Shown here: piece by piece, positions 36,501 through 44,692 of the stretch
How the letters are laid out: each line of letters opens with the position of its first letter
Position numbering within the stretch: the stretch's first letter is position 1
Source: CBDFKU01 sp965248975
Lineage (GTDB): Bacteria > Chloroflexota > Dehalococcoidia > Lucifugimonadales > JAGWBF01
NCBI GenBank assembly: GCA_965248975.1
Contig: CBDFKU010000019.1
Span: 186,001 to 250,000, forward strand
Direction of reading: 5' to 3'
Length of the DNA: 64,000 nt
Made by a program: the position numbers and the translations under genes
The notes under the pieces: model-generated
Told to the model about the DNA's origin: nothing
The model's input: the letters and a program-made list of their open reading frames with translations, nothing else
The model's database searches: none

Positions 36501-37064
36501 GTCCATGACGACGGATCGGTGGAGCTGGTGAAGGCCGGCTGCGACGAGCTGCCAGACGCAAACCTGGAGATTGCCTGCAGGGCCGAGACAGAGGGCGGCT
36601 TCTCCGAGTTCTCGCTGCTGGCTCTGGCCAAGGAACCCGCCAACTTCGTGGCCAGCAACCTGACCATTACCCCAGAGGTAGTGGAACCGGGCGAGCCGGT
36701 GAAGATCACCGTCGACATCGAGAACCAGGGCGTCGACTTCGACTCCTTCAGCGCCATCCTTGAGATAAAGGGACCCGACGACGCCGACTTCGCGCCCGTG
36801 GCAGTCCGAGGCATACCACTGGCAGGCGGCGAGCGGGGCACCCTGAGGTTCTTCGTGCCGGCGGCGGAGATAGAAGGACCTTACGACGTGCGGATCGAGA
36901 ACCTGAGCCGCTCCTACGAAGTGGCACGGATTATAAACCTCGAAGACCTGAGGATCGAGAATCTGGCCATCAGGCCCGCCACGGTGGAGCCCGGCCAGCC
37001 GGTCAGCATAACCGCTGACGTGTTAACGACGGTGCCGAAGCGAGAAGCGCGGAGATCGAGTTGA
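33570..37064 (+). CDS. Giant surface protein, fragment 3: cohesin-like end, five PKD repeats, CARDB-like domains
   Basis: 1,164 residues in the same frame as fragment 2, separated only by a TAG. Residues 1-65 complete the cohesin-like fold (SASFIVFFPAGTVGGLAEI, ARFEGERVSALFVDALV). About 78-545 are five PKD-type repeats, with NAGSDRNVNEGATVSLD, DWGDGT, YAWDFGDG and HTYxxxGxFxVTVTV. CARDB-like modules follow (about 555-750), then a 230-residue segment with one Cys pair, then more CARDB. Similarity ends at about 37020. Adding one G (GTGTT to GTGGTT) continues ITADVVNDGAEARSAEIEL into fragment 4. Confidence 0.8.
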   Translation: MIETGGKRSASFIVFFPAGTVGGLAEILFDIETTGNADIAFLTAEGQSEARFEGERVSALFVDALVRITRAADGGGPRNRAPVANAGSDRNVNEGATVSLDASASSDADGDNLTFAWQQVGGEPVELADADTDSPSFIVPDNGTFTFRVTVSDGQLDSTDDVIVSAVNVVPAVNAGADRDAIQGQPLTLDVTFADPSSVDTEAGHAATIDWGDGTGVTTIDPATSPFSAEHTYELEDLPAQVTVTVSVTDKDNGTGTDTVVVTVAPSELQPPEANAGADQTVNEGDLVSFTGLGSVDLDGDIVSYAWDFGDGETGVGAIQAHTYDQDGTFFVTLTVTDNDDLIGEAIIVVTVENVAPVVVPGAAQAGTEGSRISVSATFADVGVEDSHTATIDWADGTTTTLDPARSPLSAEHVYRNDGEFVVTITVSDEQDSGSATLEVNLDDVAPRVDAGDPLAGLVNDEIQLTARLTDAGADDTHTAQINWGDGTTTAGTVTIEDGSGTVAGTHTYLSDGVFTVTVTVTDIEDDDVSGTDTTESRIVEAAPLTAGLAGSELQLRLAGQPLEDGARVNAGQPIAATFRITNTGTDATPAGTEVQLFVNGVAHATFDAGSLAGGASKGFRIPSEAGPAITQTSPGIVVVQVGTEISTFVVPEAVLTISELEVIPRVAGSGIIIEISAVATNDGGVDAIFPVDVRVDNSSEVSQLTLAAGGTADVIRLIQVPDELPATGITSAGSHEVLVDGQTDRYRVNPPAIRTPIPTSYNFDPNATTSFDENGNTLVAVSGEPITIGLGSITLGIPVRAARGVKVASFVDTASGLSIIGRDVSIPLRDPVTGELLVKLKGTLQSELEGNGLDDPAGGTFESLTLETDERSEDLSTDDERVGTLSASVSADLESLPAGVNVEMTITKQLDNEDRTKAELEVRQEEQGLRIANEAGVVTVNASELTPDDLGVVRVETKISFRWILQFGAANVRFAIVHDDGSVELVKAGCDELPDANLEIACRAETEGGFSEFSLLALAKEPANFVASNLTITPEVVEPGEPVKITVDIENQGVDFDSFSAILEIKGPDDADFAPVAVRGIPLAGGERGTLRFFVPAAEIEGPYDVRIENLSRSYEVARIINLEDLRIENLAIRPATVEPGQPVSITADVLTTVPKREARRSS

Positions 37065-38836
37065 GGATAAACACCGTTCTGTTCCTGACAGATCGGGTGC
37101 CAGTCGACGCAGGCGGGTCGGAGGTGGTTCGGTTCGAGTTCGTCCCGCCGTCGGTAGGCGAATACCAGATCAGCCTGAGGGGCGCGGGACAGACCGAGGA
37201 CGCCGTCACCGGATCGATCACCGTCGAAGTGCCACCGGAGCCTGCCAGGTTCAGCTTCTCGTCGCTCCAGATAACGCCGGTGGAGCCGCTCGCCGCCGAC
37301 GACGTAAACATCGAGTTCCTGTTGAGCAACGAAGGCCAGCTGCCCGGCGTCATAACCGTCGAGTTGCTGATCAACGAGACCGTTGCCGACACCCTGGGGA
37401 ACGTCGACGTCGACGCAGATACGACGTTGCCGCTGTCCTTCCGGATAGAAGCACCTGCCGCTGCCGGCATATACACCGTGCGTTTGGTCGGCACGGTGGT
37501 CCAGGGCGATCGGCTGGTAGAAGACCTCACCGGCACCTTCCGAGTAGCGGAAGAGGGCGAGCTCAGGTTGGTGAGTGTCGTGCCCATTCCCGGAGAGGTG
37601 GCCCCAGGTGAAACCCTGACCATAGCCGTGCAAGTCGTCAACGACTTCGGTCAAACGCTGAGCCGAGAGCTGGTGCTCAAGGTGGACGGCGTGCCCATCA
37701 CAACCAGAGTGGTCACGGTAGGGGCCAACCAGACCGTTACGGAGACCTTCGAGTTCGCCGCGCCCGTCGGCGTAGGCCGGCACGAACTGGAGATAGACGG
37801 CATCAGGCAGATCTTCGAGGTAAGGCCTATCCCCGAGGCCGTCCTCAACCTGATTCCGCCGCTGGTGATCTTCCCGGATACGGCCGCCCCCGGCGAACCG
37901 GTATCCGTCAGGGCGCCCGTGAGAAACTCGGGAGACGAGGGCGGAGCTACGGACGTAATCCTACGGGTCAACGGACAGGAAGAGGAAAGGCAGAGGATAA
38001 CGGTGCCCGCCGGAGATGACGTTGCCGTCACGTTCAGCGTCACCCGGAACGCAGAGGGCTCTTACAACGTGGAGGCAGCGGCACCCAACGCCGTAGATGT
38101 CAAGACGCTGACCGGCACCTTCACGGTTGCGCTCGTCCAACCGATCCTCAACCTGGTGGCGCCACTGGATATCTCGCCGTCCCAGGTCAGGCCCGGAGAC
38201 CCGGTAACCGTGACTGCCCGCATCCGCAACACCGGAGGAGGGAACGGGCAAACGGACGTGGTCTTGAGGGTAGATGGGGCCGAGGAAAGCCGGCAGAACG
38301 TAAGGGTCCCCGCTGAACAAGATGTTACCGTTACGTTCACGGTCCGTCGGGATGCCGTTCGCTCCTACAAGGTCGAGGTAGAGGCAGTAGAGGCCGCTGA
38401 TGTCAAGGTACTGCGGGGGACCTTCAGTGTGTCCGACTTCGCCAACCTGGTGCTTGAAAACCTGCGAGTCGAGCCCGATCGAGTCGACAGCGGCGAGCCG
38501 GTGACGATCTCGGTGGACGTAACCAATGTCGGCGGTCGGACGGGCACTCGTACCGTGGTCCTCAACGTGGACGACGAGGACATCGAGGGCAAGTCCGAGA
38601 GGGTGACAGTGCAGCCGGGCGAGACCGTAACGGTGAGCTTTACCCACGTGGAGCGCAAGGTCGGCACTCACGACGTGGCCGTGGACGGCCTCACCATCAC
38701 CTTCGACGTGACCAAGCCGGTGCCCCTCGGTGTGATCATACCGCTGCTGATTATCTTCAGCTTGGTGGTCCTGGGGTTGTCGCTACTGGCGTACGTAAGG
38801 GCCAGGAGAGGCGGAGCCCCTGCGGTGGGTATTTAG
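37061..38836 (+). CDS. Giant surface protein, fragment 4: CARDB repeats and C-terminal membrane anchor
   Basis: 591 residues; the nominal TTG start overlaps the TGA of fragment 3 and is inside a CARDB module, so this is a continuation rather than a separate gene. About five CARDB modules follow, each with PGEPVSV or PGDPVTV, NxG and a V-x-LRV(N/D)G strand; two of them (near 270-365 and 370-465) are close duplicates. The end is a single hydrophobic segment VIIPLLIIFSLVVLGLSLLA followed by YVRARRGG, a stop-transfer anchor. The intact protein would be about 3,500 residues, exported and tethered to the membrane. Confidence 0.82.
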   Translation: MRINTVLFLTDRVPVDAGGSEVVRFEFVPPSVGEYQISLRGAGQTEDAVTGSITVEVPPEPARFSFSSLQITPVEPLAADDVNIEFLLSNEGQLPGVITVELLINETVADTLGNVDVDADTTLPLSFRIEAPAAAGIYTVRLVGTVVQGDRLVEDLTGTFRVAEEGELRLVSVVPIPGEVAPGETLTIAVQVVNDFGQTLSRELVLKVDGVPITTRVVTVGANQTVTETFEFAAPVGVGRHELEIDGIRQIFEVRPIPEAVLNLIPPLVIFPDTAAPGEPVSVRAPVRNSGDEGGATDVILRVNGQEEERQRITVPAGDDVAVTFSVTRNAEGSYNVEAAAPNAVDVKTLTGTFTVALVQPILNLVAPLDISPSQVRPGDPVTVTARIRNTGGGNGQTDVVLRVDGAEESRQNVRVPAEQDVTVTFTVRRDAVRSYKVEVEAVEAADVKVLRGTFSVSDFANLVLENLRVEPDRVDSGEPVTISVDVTNVGGRTGTRTVVLNVDDEDIEGKSERVTVQPGETVTVSFTHVERKVGTHDVAVDGLTITFDVTKPVPLGVIIPLLIIFSLVVLGLSLLAYVRARRGGAPAVGI

Positions 38837-38846
38837 AAAACAAATA

Positions 38847-38884
38847 AGGCCGGCTGAGCCGGGTAGACCCAACTCAGCCGGCCT
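38847..38884. terminator. Bidirectional rho-independent terminator
   Basis: Perfect 12-bp inverted repeat AGGCCGGCTGAG / CTCAGCCGGCCT (38847-38858, 38873-38884) with a 14-base loop, between convergent genes. Read on the minus strand it is followed by TTATTTGTTTTC, a U-rich tail suited to ending the dehydrogenase transcript; on the plus strand the tail is not U-rich. Confidence 0.75.
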
Positions 38885-38905
38885 CTACACATCAAACCCG
38901 AAGGT

Positions 38906-39967
38906 CTATTCCCGGCCCACCATCTCCTCCAGCTTGTGCTCCCTGACCAGGCCCCAGATCTGCTCCCAGGTTTCGTCTTCCACGTAGACGCCTTCGCGTA
39001 ACCGCTGTTGCTCCGTGCGCCACTCTATCTCACCTGGGTACAGCACTTCCTTGAAGCCCTTGGCCGGAGGCGTATCCTTGACGAACCGGGCGAACTCGGT
39101 GACCTCTTTCTTGAACTCCGCTAACGGGCGGAAGGCTTCAACGTTGAACACGGCGATGAAGCAGCCGTCGTTGTGGCGGGCCTGAGGGTCTATCCCGAAG
39201 CCCAGGCCAGTGAGGATCCCGGAGAACATCTCCACCATGAACGAGAGTCCGTAGCCTTTGTGCCCCTGGTCCGCACCTACAGGGAGGATGGCTCCCCCCT
39301 GGAAGTAGTCCTCGGGATTGGTGGTGGGGTTGCCGTCTTTATCCACCACCCAGCTCCCTGGAATGGCCTCCTTGCGGTTGCGGGCCAAGCTGATCTTGCC
39401 CTGGGCCACAGCGCTGGTGGCCATATCCAGGAGCAATGTCCCCTCCAGGTCGCTGGGGACGCCGATGCATATGGGGTTAGTGCCCAGGCGGCGCTCCCGG
39501 CCTCCGAAGGGGGCCACCGCCTTGGGACCGGCTCCTGAATCGGCGGTAATGAGGCCTATCATGCCCTCCTCGGCAGCCATGGTGGGGTAGTCGCCGAGGC
39601 GGCCGATGTGGCTCTGGTAGGACACGGTGATTGCCGCCACGTTATGGACCCTGGCCTTCTCGATGGCCATGCGCATAGCTTTCTCGGTCACCACAAAGCC
39701 GAACCCCCAGTGGCCATCGATGCGGGCAGTGGCCGGCGACTCCGCCAAGATCTCGAAGGGAGCGCCCGGCACTATGTGCCCCTTGTGGATACGGTCTACG
39801 TACGTAGGTACGAGGATGACCCCATGGGAGTCGTGGCCCACCAGATTCGCCTTCACCTGATGAGCCACCACGGTCCGGGCCTCGTCCTCGGGCACCCCCT
39901 CCGCCAGGTATATATGGAAAGCCACCTTCTCCAGGTAGTCATGGGAGAATACCGGCACGTCCGACAC
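38906..39967 (-). CDS. Ldh family oxidoreductase (malate/L-sulfolactate/ureidoglycolate dehydrogenase type)
   Basis: 353 residues from a GTG at 39967; the GTG at 39955 has better spacing to GAGG and may be the true start. This is the type-2 malate/lactate dehydrogenase fold, unrelated to classical MDH. Landmarks: HDSHGVILVPTYVDRI (catalytic His region, near 52-67), ATARIDGHWGFG, ITVSYQSHIGRLGDYP, GGRERRLGTNPICIGVP, LLDMATSAVAQGKI and DQGHKGYGLSFMVEMFSGILTG. NAD(P)-dependent reduction of a 2-oxoacid; substrate not assignable. It stands alone, divergent from the phosphatase. Confidence 0.92.
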   Translation of the reverse strand: MSDVPVFSHDYLEKVAFHIYLAEGVPEDEARTVVAHQVKANLVGHDSHGVILVPTYVDRIHKGHIVPGAPFEILAESPATARIDGHWGFGFVVTEKAMRMAIEKARVHNVAAITVSYQSHIGRLGDYPTMAAEEGMIGLITADSGAGPKAVAPFGGRERRLGTNPICIGVPSDLEGTLLLDMATSAVAQGKISLARNRKEAIPGSWVVDKDGNPTTNPEDYFQGGAILPVGADQGHKGYGLSFMVEMFSGILTGLGFGIDPQARHNDGCFIAVFNVEAFRPLAEFKKEVTEFARFVKDTPPAKGFKEVLYPGEIEWRTEQQRLREGVYVEDETWEQIWGLVREHKLEEMVGRE

Positions 39968-40004
39968 CTCTTTTCGAAAGTTTCTGGGACTCGTCGTTGG
40001 AGGA

Positions 40005-40033
40005 AGTCTATCGATTCCGTCCGCCTTTGTCCA
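40005..40033 (-). promoter_or_regulatory. Promoter of the Ldh-family gene
   Basis: On the minus strand TGGACA (40028-40033), 17 bases, TAGACT (40005-40010), 38 bases before the GTG at 39967. Confidence 0.5.
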
Positions 40034-40047
40034 TCGGGCCGGATGCT

Positions 40048-40076
40048 TTGACGCTGGTTTGGATGACTGCTAATAT
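40048..40076 (+). promoter_or_regulatory. Promoter of the phosphatase-tilS operon
   Basis: TTGACG (40048-40053), 17 bases, TAATAT (40071-40076). It is back to back with the Ldh promoter; the two -35 boxes are only 14 bases apart, so the promoters may interfere or share a regulator. Confidence 0.6.
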
Positions 40077-40114
40077 GAGTCTGCTCAACGCCCAGCTCGG
40101 AGAGGGTTCCCGGA

Positions 40115-40738
40115 ATGCGCCTTGTGCTTGTAAGGCATGGAGAGACCGCCTGGAACAGGGAGGGCAGATTCCAGGGCCAGAGCCAGATCGGCCTGAACCA
40201 GCGAGGGATCTTACAGGCGCAACAGATAGCCAAAGTGGTCCCGCCCATGAAGCCGTCCGCCCTGTACTCCAGCCCACTACCCAGGACCCTGATGACTGCC
40301 GAAGAGATCTCCAAGGAGCTGTCCAGCCCCGTTGTACCCATCGACGGTTTCAAGGAGATCAACCTGGGCGAACTGGAGGGAATCACCGCCCAGGAGATGA
40401 GGTCCCGCCACGGTCAGATATATTCGGCCTGGCGAAAGGACCCCTCGGAAGTGGTTTTCCCGGGAGGTGAGTCCATCAAGCAGCTACAGGAGAGGTCCTG
40501 GCGAGCTATCCTCGACTTGGAGCAAGCCCACCGTAACGACGTGATCGTGGTGGTCTCCCACAACTTCGCTATCCGCACCATTCTGTGTCGTTTCCTGGGG
40601 CTGCCCCTGTCCCGCCTGCAGCTCCTAAGGGTCGACCTGGGATCAATCAGCATCCTCGACTCTCGCACCAGTTCGCCCCAGGTGGCCGGTATAAACGACC
40701 GGTGCCACCTCTCCCACGAGGCCCTCGGACGAAAATGA
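40115..40738 (+). CDS. Histidine phosphatase family protein
   Basis: 207 residues. Phosphoglycerate-mutase-like phosphatase: catalytic LVRHGETAWN (His8, with Arg7 and Glu10), SPLPRTLMTAEEI (phosphate pocket Arg), INLGELEGITAQEM (acid/base Glu) and the second His in VVVSHNFAIRT. The 2-His core is complete. Relatives dephosphorylate diverse small molecules (alpha-ribazole-P, 3-phosphoglycerate, broad-specificity). tilS follows after 60 bases, likely in the same transcript. Confidence 0.92.
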   Translation: MRLVLVRHGETAWNREGRFQGQSQIGLNQRGILQAQQIAKVVPPMKPSALYSSPLPRTLMTAEEISKELSSPVVPIDGFKEINLGELEGITAQEMRSRHGQIYSAWRKDPSEVVFPGGESIKQLQERSWRAILDLEQAHRNDVIVVVSHNFAIRTILCRFLGLPLSRLQLLRVDLGSISILDSRTSSPQVAGINDRCHLSHEALGRK

Positions 40739-40798
40739 TCCTTCCCAGGTCAGCGTGTCCTACGGGTCGAACACCTGGTCAGTCAGGATAACATACGC

Positions 40799-42247
40799 GT
40801 GGACCCGTTGGAAGCGAAGGTCAAGGCGGCCCTCGAACGAGGAGGATACAGCGATAGCCAGTGGTCCTTGGTGGTCGCTGTATCGGGGGGCGCCGATTCG
40901 CTGGCCCTGCTCCATTCCCTGCTCAACACCATGGATATGGCTCGCGAGCGCCTCCACGTAGCCCATCTGGACCATGACTTCCGTGGCCAGGAGGCTGTGG
41001 AGGACGCAAGGTTCGTCTCTCAAGTGGCCCGTGACCTGGGCCTTCCCGCCACCGTGGAGAAGGGAGACGCCGCCGGTTACCAGCAGGATGCCGGCCTTTC
41101 GTCCTTCGAAGAGGCCGCCAGGGAGGTCCGATACGCCTTTCTGACCAGGGTGGCCCAGGACGCAGGGGCTAGCGCCATATCCACCGGGCATACCGCCGAC
41201 GACCTGGCAGAGACGGTGCTGATGCACATCCTTCGGGGCAGTGGCGTCTATGGTCTCAGGGGAATGGCCGAGCACTCCAAATGGCGAAGCCGCGACGGCG
41301 TCACCGAGGGACTCTTGTTCCGTCCACTTCTGCAGGTCACCAAAGAGGACACGGAAAGCTACTGCCGCCAACGCGGCATCGCCTACCGCAACGACACCGG
41401 AAACCTGTCCCCACGGTTCACTCGGAACCGGGTGCGCCACCGGCTCCTTCCCTCTCTGAAGGAGTACAACCCACGGGTGAGGGAGGCCCTGGTACGCCTG
41501 GCCGGTTCGGCGGCGCTGGAGGTGGACTACCTGGAAGCCGATGTAGAGCGCCTATGGCCCTCGGTAGCAACCAAAGAAGGCGACTCAATAGCTCTGGACG
41601 CCACTGGCCTGGCTTCTCTTCATCCCCTGATGCGGCGGCTGGTCCTGCGGAGGGCTTATCAGGAGATGGTCGGAGACACCCGGCGCCTGGAAGAGGTCCA
41701 TCTGGAGGCCATGGACGGGCTTCTGGCGGGTCCTTCGGGCAGGGTTCTGGACCTGCCGCGAGGACTTCGCCTGTACAGGGAGCACGGGAGAACCGTCCTC
41801 ACCAGAGACGCCGGTTCTCCCTGCCCATACCCTCTCCTGGCAGGCATTCACCAGGTCCCGATACCCACCCCTGGTGGTGAAGCCATCACTAACATCCCGG
41901 GTTGGCAGGTCAGCGTCATCATCCCGCCCCGGTCTACTCTAGCAGATGTGGGGGCTCGGGCCTTCGAGGCGCAGTTCGACCTGGAGGCTTTGGGAAGAGG
42001 TCTCAACGTCCGCACCAGGCAGCCCGGGGACCGCTTCCAGCCCCTGGGCCTGGGCTTCGAGAAGAAGCTGCAGGACTTCTTCGTGGATCAGAAGGTACCC
42101 CGGACCTGGCGCGACGTGGTGCCGCTGCTGGTTTCGGAGAGGGGCATCGCCTGGGTGGTGGGCTACCGAGTGGCGGAGTGGGCCCGAGCCAGAGAGGACA
42201 GCCGGAGGGTGTGCGAGGTTAGGTTCCTTCCCTCGGAACGACTATGA
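40799..42247 (+). CDS. tilS: tRNA(Ile)-lysidine synthase
   Basis: 482 residues from a GTG at 40799. TilS converts cytidine 34 of tRNA-Ile(CAU) to lysidine with ATP, changing codon reading from AUG to AUA; essential in nearly all bacteria. PP-loop ATPase motif VVAVSGGADSLALLHSL at residues 25-41, LHVAHLDHDFRG near 52, ISTGHTADDLAETVLMHILRGSG near 132. C-terminal TilS domain with LNVRTRQPGDRFQPLGLG and KKLQDFFVDQKVPRTWRDVVPLL. Full-length. Confidence 0.95.
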   Translation: MDPLEAKVKAALERGGYSDSQWSLVVAVSGGADSLALLHSLLNTMDMARERLHVAHLDHDFRGQEAVEDARFVSQVARDLGLPATVEKGDAAGYQQDAGLSSFEEAAREVRYAFLTRVAQDAGASAISTGHTADDLAETVLMHILRGSGVYGLRGMAEHSKWRSRDGVTEGLLFRPLLQVTKEDTESYCRQRGIAYRNDTGNLSPRFTRNRVRHRLLPSLKEYNPRVREALVRLAGSAALEVDYLEADVERLWPSVATKEGDSIALDATGLASLHPLMRRLVLRRAYQEMVGDTRRLEEVHLEAMDGLLAGPSGRVLDLPRGLRLYREHGRTVLTRDAGSPCPYPLLAGIHQVPIPTPGGEAITNIPGWQVSVIIPPRSTLADVGARAFEAQFDLEALGRGLNVRTRQPGDRFQPLGLGFEKKLQDFFVDQKVPRTWRDVVPLLVSERGIAWVVGYRVAEWARAREDSRRVCEVRFLPSERL

Positions 42248-42262
42248 GGTACTCCAAATGTG

Positions 42263-42282
42263 GCTGGGCTCACAGGCCCAGC
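42263..42282. terminator. Short hairpin between convergent tilS and DUF6282 genes
   Basis: GCTGGGC / GCCCAGC arms (7 bp, loop TCACAG) overlap the last codons and stop of the minus-strand gene. There is no T-run, so termination is only a suggestion. Confidence 0.3.
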
Positions 42283-43112
42283 AGCCGGGAAGGGTTGTCC
42301 TTCACCATCATCCCCACATCCACCTCCTCCAGGCCTGCCTGTAGGAGGGTAGCAATGCCCATGCGCAAACCTTCGGGAGCGGGGGGATGGAAGGCCTGGC
42401 CGAAATCGCTGCTGATTATGCAGTGCTCGGGGCCGATGGCCCGCAGGGTGTCCACCAGCTCGCTGGGATCCAACCTGAAACCCAGGGGCATCATCGTGTG
42501 GATGCAGTGCTCGATGAAGGCCCCTTTCTGAGCCAGGGCTTTCATGTCCTCCACCGTCATGCCAGTTCGGAATGACATGGTGGAGGCATGGGTGACCACC
42601 ACTCGATGCAGGCCCAGGTTCTGGGCTTCGTCCACCAATGCCATGCTCTCTTCGGTGGAGATGTGGCCCGTGGCCAGGACCATGTCGTGCTGCTTCACGA
42701 TCTCGAGGATCGGGTACACCTCGGGGAGAAGCCGGCCGCGACCGTCCATGAGGGATATCCCGCCGTCCAGTCCCCGGTACCGGCGATCCGACTGGGCCGA
42801 GAAGGTGGGCATCCAGACTACCCGGCCGCCCATGTTGGCAGAAGCCTCTACCGCCATGGGATTCAGGCCGCCGACCTCCGCGTCCAGCGTGATCCCTCCC
42901 ACCAGTGAGATGCCCGTTACCACCTTGCTCACGGTGTAAGCCACGGGGTGTGTGGGGTATTCGTGGCTCTTGAGCACCAGGCCTCTCATGCCCATCGCCT
43001 TGGCAGCCGTAGCCACCTCGACGGCGTCGTTGCGGCGCTCCACCCGGGGGTCGGGCGCGAAGTGGACATGGATGTCGACCGCGTCCTCCATGAGCCTGTC
43101 TATGGCAGCCAC
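42270..43112 (-). CDS. DUF6282 family amidohydrolase-like protein
   Basis: 280 residues from a GTG at 43112 with AAGGAG 6 bases upstream. Metal-dependent hydrolase-like TIM-barrel: DIHVHFAPDP (near 13-22) gives the HxH metal pair, VLKSHEYPT carries the next His, then VVVTHAS (near 168) and IISSDFGQAF (near 235) supply the remaining His and Asp expected of the amidohydrolase superfamily. I recognise the pattern as DUF6282. Substrate unknown. No operon partner. Confidence 0.8.
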   Translation of the reverse strand: MAAIDRLMEDAVDIHVHFAPDPRVERRNDAVEVATAAKAMGMRGLVLKSHEYPTHPVAYTVSKVVTGISLVGGITLDAEVGGLNPMAVEASANMGGRVVWMPTFSAQSDRRYRGLDGGISLMDGRGRLLPEVYPILEIVKQHDMVLATGHISTEESMALVDEAQNLGLHRVVVTHASTMSFRTGMTVEDMKALAQKGAFIEHCIHTMMPLGFRLDPSELVDTLRAIGPEHCIISSDFGQAFHPPAPEGLRMGIATLLQAGLEEVDVGMMVKDNPSRLLGL

Positions 43113-43304
43113 GGCGTCTCCTTAAAGCCATATGAGTAAACCCGAACCTACCGGATGGGCGGGCGGAAATTGGCGTTAGCATACGGCTGGTCCTTGGGGT
43201 TGTCAAGGCGAGCCGCCCGGTCTGATCCTACCTACGTAGCTGTGGTATCATAGGCGCGCGATGGGAGGCAATCCTCCGGGCCGGCGACGTCGTACAGAGA
43301 AGAT

Positions 43305-44576
43305 ATGGGCAAGCTCAAGGGAATACTACCTCTACTGGTGGCGGTGACCATTATCGTCGTCGCCATTCTCGTAATCGAAAACCCCTTCGGCATCGGCAAT
43401 CCCTCCGACGACGGCGCTAGTGGGGAGCCGCTGGTCTTCGACGCTCCGACGCAGATACCTATAGCCGGGGATCTGACGGGCGGGGACGGCGAGCAGTCGG
43501 CCGATCCCACCGATGGGCCTAAGCGGCAGGTGGCCGACGGCCCCAGGGCGCCCGACGTTTCCGGCATCGCGGCTTGGATCAACTCCCAGCCCCTGATGAT
43601 AGCGGATCTGATGGGCAAGGTCGTTCTCGTGGATTTCTGGACGTACACCTGCGTCAACTGCATCCGTACCTTCCCCTACCTGAAGATATGGCACTCCAAA
43701 TACGCCGACGACGGCCTGGTGATCCTGGGTGTCCACACACCCGAGTTCAGCTTCGAGAAACGGCCCGAAAACGTACGCCAGGCGGTAAACGACTACGGCA
43801 TCGGCTGGCCGGTGGCCCTGGACAACAACTATTCTACGTGGGACGCTTTCCGCAACCGGGCCTGGCCCGCCAAGCACCTAATCGACCAGGATGGCGTGAT
43901 CCGGTACACCCACCTCGGCGAGGGGAACTACGCCGAGACCGAGGAGAAGATCCGGGAGCTGTTGAACGAAGCCGGCGCCGACCTGCCCCGGCTCGGCGCC
44001 GAGGCGATCGGCGACCAACTACTAGACCCGTCGTACCTGGAGAACCGCTCGGCCCGAGTCACTCCCGAGCTCTACGCCGGGTGGGAGCGGGGTTACGCCT
44101 CCGCACAGATCGGCCGGGCTTTCGTCGGCCAGGTGGACTACTACTTTGAGGCAAATAAGACTTTCAACTACGAGATCCCCGACAAGCTCCGAGAGCATCA
44201 GATTTTCCTGCAGGGCCCGTGGCACAACGGCCCCGAGAGCCTGAAGCACGACCGCGAGACCTCCAACTTCGAAGACTACATGGTGCTCAGGTTCTCGGCC
44301 AAGAGCGCCAACGTGGTTATCAATCCGGAGGAGGGGATTCTGGAGCCGTTCAAGGTGCTGGTCACGCTGGACGGGCAGCACCTCACCGACTCCAACAAAG
44401 GCGAAGACGTCGTCATCGAGGAAGACGGCAGGAGCTTCATCTCCGTGGACGAGCCCAGGCTGTACTCGTTGGTCCAGGCCGAGCGTTACGGCACCTATGA
44501 GCTGAAGCTCAGCTCCAACTCCCCGGCCTTCGCCGTCTTTGCCTTCACCTTCGGCGTCTACGAGTCGGGCATCTAG
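43305..44576 (+). CDS. Membrane-anchored DipZ/TlpA-like thioredoxin protein
   Basis: 423 residues. N-terminal membrane anchor (ILPLLVAVTIIVVAILVI, residues 7-24), an Asp/Gly-rich linker, then a thioredoxin domain with FWTYTCVNCIRTFPYL (Cys116-x2-Cys119) and GVHTPEFSFEK. The C-terminal about 150 residues (HNGPESLKHDRE onward) form the beta-sandwich attached to DipZ-type thioredoxins (Thioredoxin_10-like). Predicted to act outside the membrane in disulfide exchange. DipZ proteins usually also have a CcdA-like membrane domain; here it is missing, so an electron donor must be encoded elsewhere. Confidence 0.88.
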   Translation: MGKLKGILPLLVAVTIIVVAILVIENPFGIGNPSDDGASGEPLVFDAPTQIPIAGDLTGGDGEQSADPTDGPKRQVADGPRAPDVSGIAAWINSQPLMIADLMGKVVLVDFWTYTCVNCIRTFPYLKIWHSKYADDGLVILGVHTPEFSFEKRPENVRQAVNDYGIGWPVALDNNYSTWDAFRNRAWPAKHLIDQDGVIRYTHLGEGNYAETEEKIRELLNEAGADLPRLGAEAIGDQLLDPSYLENRSARVTPELYAGWERGYASAQIGRAFVGQVDYYFEANKTFNYEIPDKLREHQIFLQGPWHNGPESLKHDRETSNFEDYMVLRFSAKSANVVINPEEGILEPFKVLVTLDGQHLTDSNKGEDVVIEEDGRSFISVDEPRLYSLVQAERYGTYELKLSSNSPAFAVFAFTFGVYESGI

Positions 44577-44635
44577 CCCTCACCCCGGGCATGACTTGTG
44601 CAACCGGGGACAAAGGCTGAACATAACCCGGACCG

Positions 44636-44664
44636 TTGACCCGCCAGGAGACATGCATTAGCAT
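44636..44664 (+). promoter_or_regulatory. Promoter of the aldehyde dehydrogenase-regulator operon
   Basis: TTGACC (44636-44641), 17 bases, TAGCAT (44659-44664). Start near 44671, just ahead of AAGGAGG (44679-44685). This placement excludes the upstream start codons at 44636 and 44663. Confidence 0.6.
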
Positions 44665-44692
44665 GGTGGAAACCCCCGAAGGAGGCCCGCCT

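Noticed and set aside
33570..37064. Independent gene starting at the GTG right after TAG
   Set aside because: No ribosome-binding site, no signal peptide, and the first 65 residues are the second half of a domain begun upstream in the same frame.
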